Source of the DNA: Aidingimonas lacisalsi
Lineage (GTDB): Bacteria; Pseudomonadota; Gammaproteobacteria; Pseudomonadales; Halomonadaceae
Length of the DNA: 40,071 nucleotides
Direction of reading: 5' to 3'
NCBI RefSeq assembly: GCF_008079445.1
Contig: NZ_VRYH01000013.1
Location: 1-40,071 of the forward strand
Below the pieces are notes generated by a model. It made no database searches, was not told the DNA's origin, and was given only the letters and a program-made list of their open reading frames with translations. Both the position numbers and the translations under genes were made by a program. Numbering within the stretch: the first letter of the stretch is position 1; every line of letters begins with the position of its first letter. Below are positions 38,060 through 40,071 of this stretch, in pieces.

Positions 38060-39079
38060 TCAGCATTCCGAATCGAGTCCTTCGAGAACAGTCTTTTGCG
38101 TGGGCCCGATGGCATATCGCCGACGATAGGCCTGTGGGCTCATTCCCGTCTGCTGCCTGAATAGCTCACGGAAGTAGGTTACGTCACCGTAGCCAACGGC
38201 ACCACTCACCTCCTGAACGGTTCGTCGTTCACTTTCCAGCAGTTGTCTGGCGACGTTGATGCGTAGTTGATGAACGTAAGCCATCGGTGTCTGGCCGGTT
38301 GCTGTCTTGAAACGCCGACCAAAATTACGCGGACTCATGCATGCTTGGGCGGCAAGACGGTTTATCGAAAGTGGCTGGTCGAAATGGCGAAAAAGCCATT
38401 CCTGAGCCTGAGCGATGCGTTCATCGCCATGGCTTGCATTGGGTGGCTCCGCCGCATAACCGATCTGCCATGTTCGAGGGGTTTCCAGCACCAATGCCTT
38501 GGCCGTTTGCAACGCGATACGATGCCCATAGCACTTCTCGACCAGATAGAGGCTGAGATCCACCGCGGCGTAGACCCCGCCACCACAAACGACGTGGTTC
38601 GCTTCGGTCAGTATTCGTTCCGGTTGCCAGCGGACCCGAGGGTAGCGTCGGCGGCAAGTTTCAACCACGCCCCAGTGGGTTGTTGCCACCTGGTCATCGA
38701 GAAGACCGCTCTCGGCAATCAACGCCGTTCCGGCACAGGCACCGGCGATCCATGTTCCTTGTCGATGCCAGTGACGCAACCAGGGATACAGACAGGCATG
38801 GGCAGGGGCCGCAGAGGCAATATCGACTCCCACTGCAGCGAGCACGATCAGATCCGTGTTGCCGACATCATCGATGCAACCGTCGGGGTCCAGATGCAAT
38901 CCGAATCCGGTTTGAACAGCGCGACCATCCAGGGACACGGTTTGCAATCGGAACAACGGATGCGCCGGTTGGCCGTACAACTCGTTCCACAGGATGCCGG
39001 CACTGTTGAAGACTTCTATCGGTGCCACCGCCGTGGAAGGGGCTCCGCCGGCCACGAGCACTACCGTTACGTCATACAT
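38060..39079 (-). CDS. GlxA-type AraC regulator (DJ-1/PfpI plus AraC HTH)
   Basis: A 339-residue regulator. Residues 1-180 form a DJ-1/PfpI amidotransferase-like domain (VVLVAGGAPSTAVAPIEVFN, GACAGTALIAESGLLDDQVA with Cys in the elbow position). Residues 225-325 are the double AraC HTH (SINRLAAQACMSPRNFGRRF, then VQEVSGAVGYGDVTYFRELF). The start is at 39079; the frame extends to 39190 without a start that fits the family. It is divergent from the GFA gene at 39257, which may be its target. Confidence 0.88.
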   Translation of the reverse strand: MYDVTVVLVAGGAPSTAVAPIEVFNSAGILWNELYGQPAHPLFRLQTVSLDGRAVQTGFGLHLDPDGCIDDVGNTDLIVLAAVGVDIASAAPAHACLYPWLRHWHRQGTWIAGACAGTALIAESGLLDDQVATTHWGVVETCRRRYPRVRWQPERILTEANHVVCGGGVYAAVDLSLYLVEKCYGHRIALQTAKALVLETPRTWQIGYAAEPPNASHGDERIAQAQEWLFRHFDQPLSINRLAAQACMSPRNFGRRFKTATGQTPMAYVHQLRINVARQLLESERRTVQEVSGAVGYGDVTYFRELFRQQTGMSPQAYRRRYAIGPTQKTVLEGLDSEC

Positions 39080-39256
39080 GATCACATACCCAAGGCAACG
39101 CTGACCTTGAATGTGTGCCGCTTCTTCGGGTTTGGCAAGGCGTAAACCCGTGTTGACGAAAACACCCCTACTATCTGGCCGATCTCCCACTACCTGAAAT
39201 GACGTTCAGACGCCACGCTTCAAGTCATGGCAATCACGAGTCTTGAGGAGGTAATG

Positions 39257-39691
39257 ATGACTACGCCATCCACGTATTGCGGGAGCTGTTTCTGCGGTGC
39301 CGTCCGCTTCACGGTTTCCGGTGCTCCGGAAGCCATGGGCTACTGCCACTGTGAGTCCTGCCGTCACTGGTCCGCAGGGCCGGTCAATGCCTTTAGCCTA
39401 TGGAAACCGGAATGCCTTCGGATTACCCAAGGCGCGGACCATATTCGCACCTATAGCAAAACCCCGGATAGCGTGCGTCAATGGTGCGATCGATGCGGTG
39501 GTCACATTTTCACCGAGCATCCGGCATTGGGGCTTGTCGATGTGTATGTCGCCGTCATCCCCGAGTTACGTTTCGCCCCCGAGATCCATGTCCATTATCA
39601 GGAGGCGAGGATGCACATGACCGATGGTCTGGAGAAATTCCGCGATGTTCCACTGGAAATCGGCGGTTCGGGCGAACGGGTGACTGAGTGA
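39257..39691 (+). CDS. GFA family protein
   Basis: A 144-residue GFA/CENP-V zinc protein: GSCFCGAVRF, YCHCESCRHWSAG and WCDRCGGHIF. AGGAGG (39246-39251) is five bases before ATG 39257 and two before an ATG at 39254, so 39257 is preferred. Unlike the other three copies it lies in host-like sequence, divergent from a GlxA-type regulator, with GC-rich codons. Function is unknown. Confidence 0.87.
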   Translation: MTTPSTYCGSCFCGAVRFTVSGAPEAMGYCHCESCRHWSAGPVNAFSLWKPECLRITQGADHIRTYSKTPDSVRQWCDRCGGHIFTEHPALGLVDVYVAVIPELRFAPEIHVHYQEARMHMTDGLEKFRDVPLEIGGSGERVTE

Positions 39692-39794
39692 TCCTGTGAT
39701 GATGACCGGCCTGCTTTCCGGTGCCGCTTCGTGTCGCACTCGCCGTAGACATCGTTCCCCCCATCAACCACGGCACCTCGTGGCCTGGATTCAT

Positions 39795-39876
39795 GTGGGA
39801 GCGACTTCAGTCGCGATCAGCCGTGTCACCCAGGCAGGGCTAACCGCCCTGCATCGCGGTTGAAACCGCTCCTACG
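39795..39876. repeat. REP/BIME-like repeat, copy 1
   Basis: GGAGCGACTTCAGTCGCGAT starts a unit that continues through GGCAGGGC-TAACC-GCCCTGC and ends ATCGCGGTTGAAACCGCTCC, so it holds three hairpins. The second copy lies at 39913-39988. Such paired extragenic palindromes are typical of pseudomonads and halomonads. Confidence 0.8.
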
Positions 39877-39912
39877 AACTCCAGAACCACCCGCTCCCGG
39901 AGCACGGGTCTT

Positions 39913-39988
39913 GTAGGAGCGACTTCAGTCGCGATTAGCCGTATCACCCAGGCAGGGCTAACCGCCCTGCATCGCGGTTGAAACCGCT
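39913..39988. repeat. REP/BIME-like repeat, copy 2
   Basis: Nearly identical to copy 1 (GTAGGAGCGACTTCAGTCGC at its start) in the same orientation, cut short at GAAACCGCTTA. No gene is seen in 39692-40071 apart from these repeats and a small ACCGG/CCGGT hairpin near 39697-39721 that could end the GFA transcript. Confidence 0.8.
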
Positions 39989-40071
39989 TATATGGACCCG
40001 TCCCGTTGTGCAAGCCCGAATCGCCATGGCCGGGGTGAGACTGCACGCTTATATCCGGCCTGTTAGCGGCA

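Noticed and set aside
39795-39988. Possible short CRISPR array at the right end
   Set aside because: Only two long, internally palindromic units in the same orientation with one short gap; typical of REP/BIME, with no spacers or cas genes.

Overview
The window looks like the chromosome of a GC-rich gammaproteobacterium, most likely Halomonas or a close relative or a pseudomonad. The pointers are a beta-ketoacyl-ACP synthase II gene, an OsmC-YcaO fusion gene, a lipoate-ligase-like gene, many LysR/TetR/AraC regulators with dehydrogenase or MFS partners, and a pair of REP-like repeats of the GTAGGAGCGACTTCAGTCGC type at the right end. The assignment is inferred from gene content only.

Region 1 (1-3959) is a chromosomal integron. 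A complete integrase gene (2994-3959, +) has a textbook LexA box over its promoter. The attI junction is at 2777-2783. Leftward, on the minus strand, lie four complete cassettes and the start of a fifth: a HEPN-like protein, a membrane protein, two HNH nucleases and an unknown. They are separated by attC sites at 2064, 1618, 828 and 85. In each complete cassette the R'' heptamer is the exact complement of that cassette's R' heptamer, so the boundaries are secure.

Region 2 (about 4-15.9 kb) is mixed host sequence: a HExxH protease-like gene, a TetR/fabF divergent pair, two GST-type or repair genes, a NYN-domain gene, the OsmC-YcaO gene and an exported protein. It is interrupted by cassette-like pieces: a toxin-antitoxin module with a dead toxin (7.7-8.36 kb), and an acetyltransferase plus an AadA-type nucleotidyltransferase (12.68-14.05 kb). 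A LysR/SDR divergent pair closes it.

Region 3 (16-27.7 kb) is an accessory block of regulator-effector units: SDR-TetR with a palindromic operator, MFS, SDR, LysR, AKR-MFS with a divergent LysR, and AraC with a divergent MFS. It also holds an IS21-like end relic, a 141-bp MITE-like element, and a 437-bp duplication of the LysR 3' end joined to a broken efflux-pump fragment.

Region 4 (27.9-37.2 kb) is a decaying cluster of small, mostly minus-strand cassette-like genes with attC-like sites but no integrase beside them (a CALIN-like cluster): three GFA-type proteins, two acetyltransferases, a FAD monooxygenase, a methyltransferase, an AAA ATPase, a SnoaL-like protein and a GST. Relics of a toxin-antitoxin pair, an NmrA-like gene, a P-loop gene, an acetyltransferase, ada and an IS3-type transposase lie between them. 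A LysE/AraC convergent pair sits inside. From 37.26 kb host-like genes resume (lipoate-ligase-like, GlxA-type regulator, GFA), followed by REP-like repeats.

The central observation is that attC sites of one sequence family occur in the integron array (85-168), beside the solo toxin-antitoxin module (7743-7825) and in the distant cluster (28454-28534), all in the same orientation. Cassette material from this integron therefore appears to have spread over at least 37 kb on both sides of intI.
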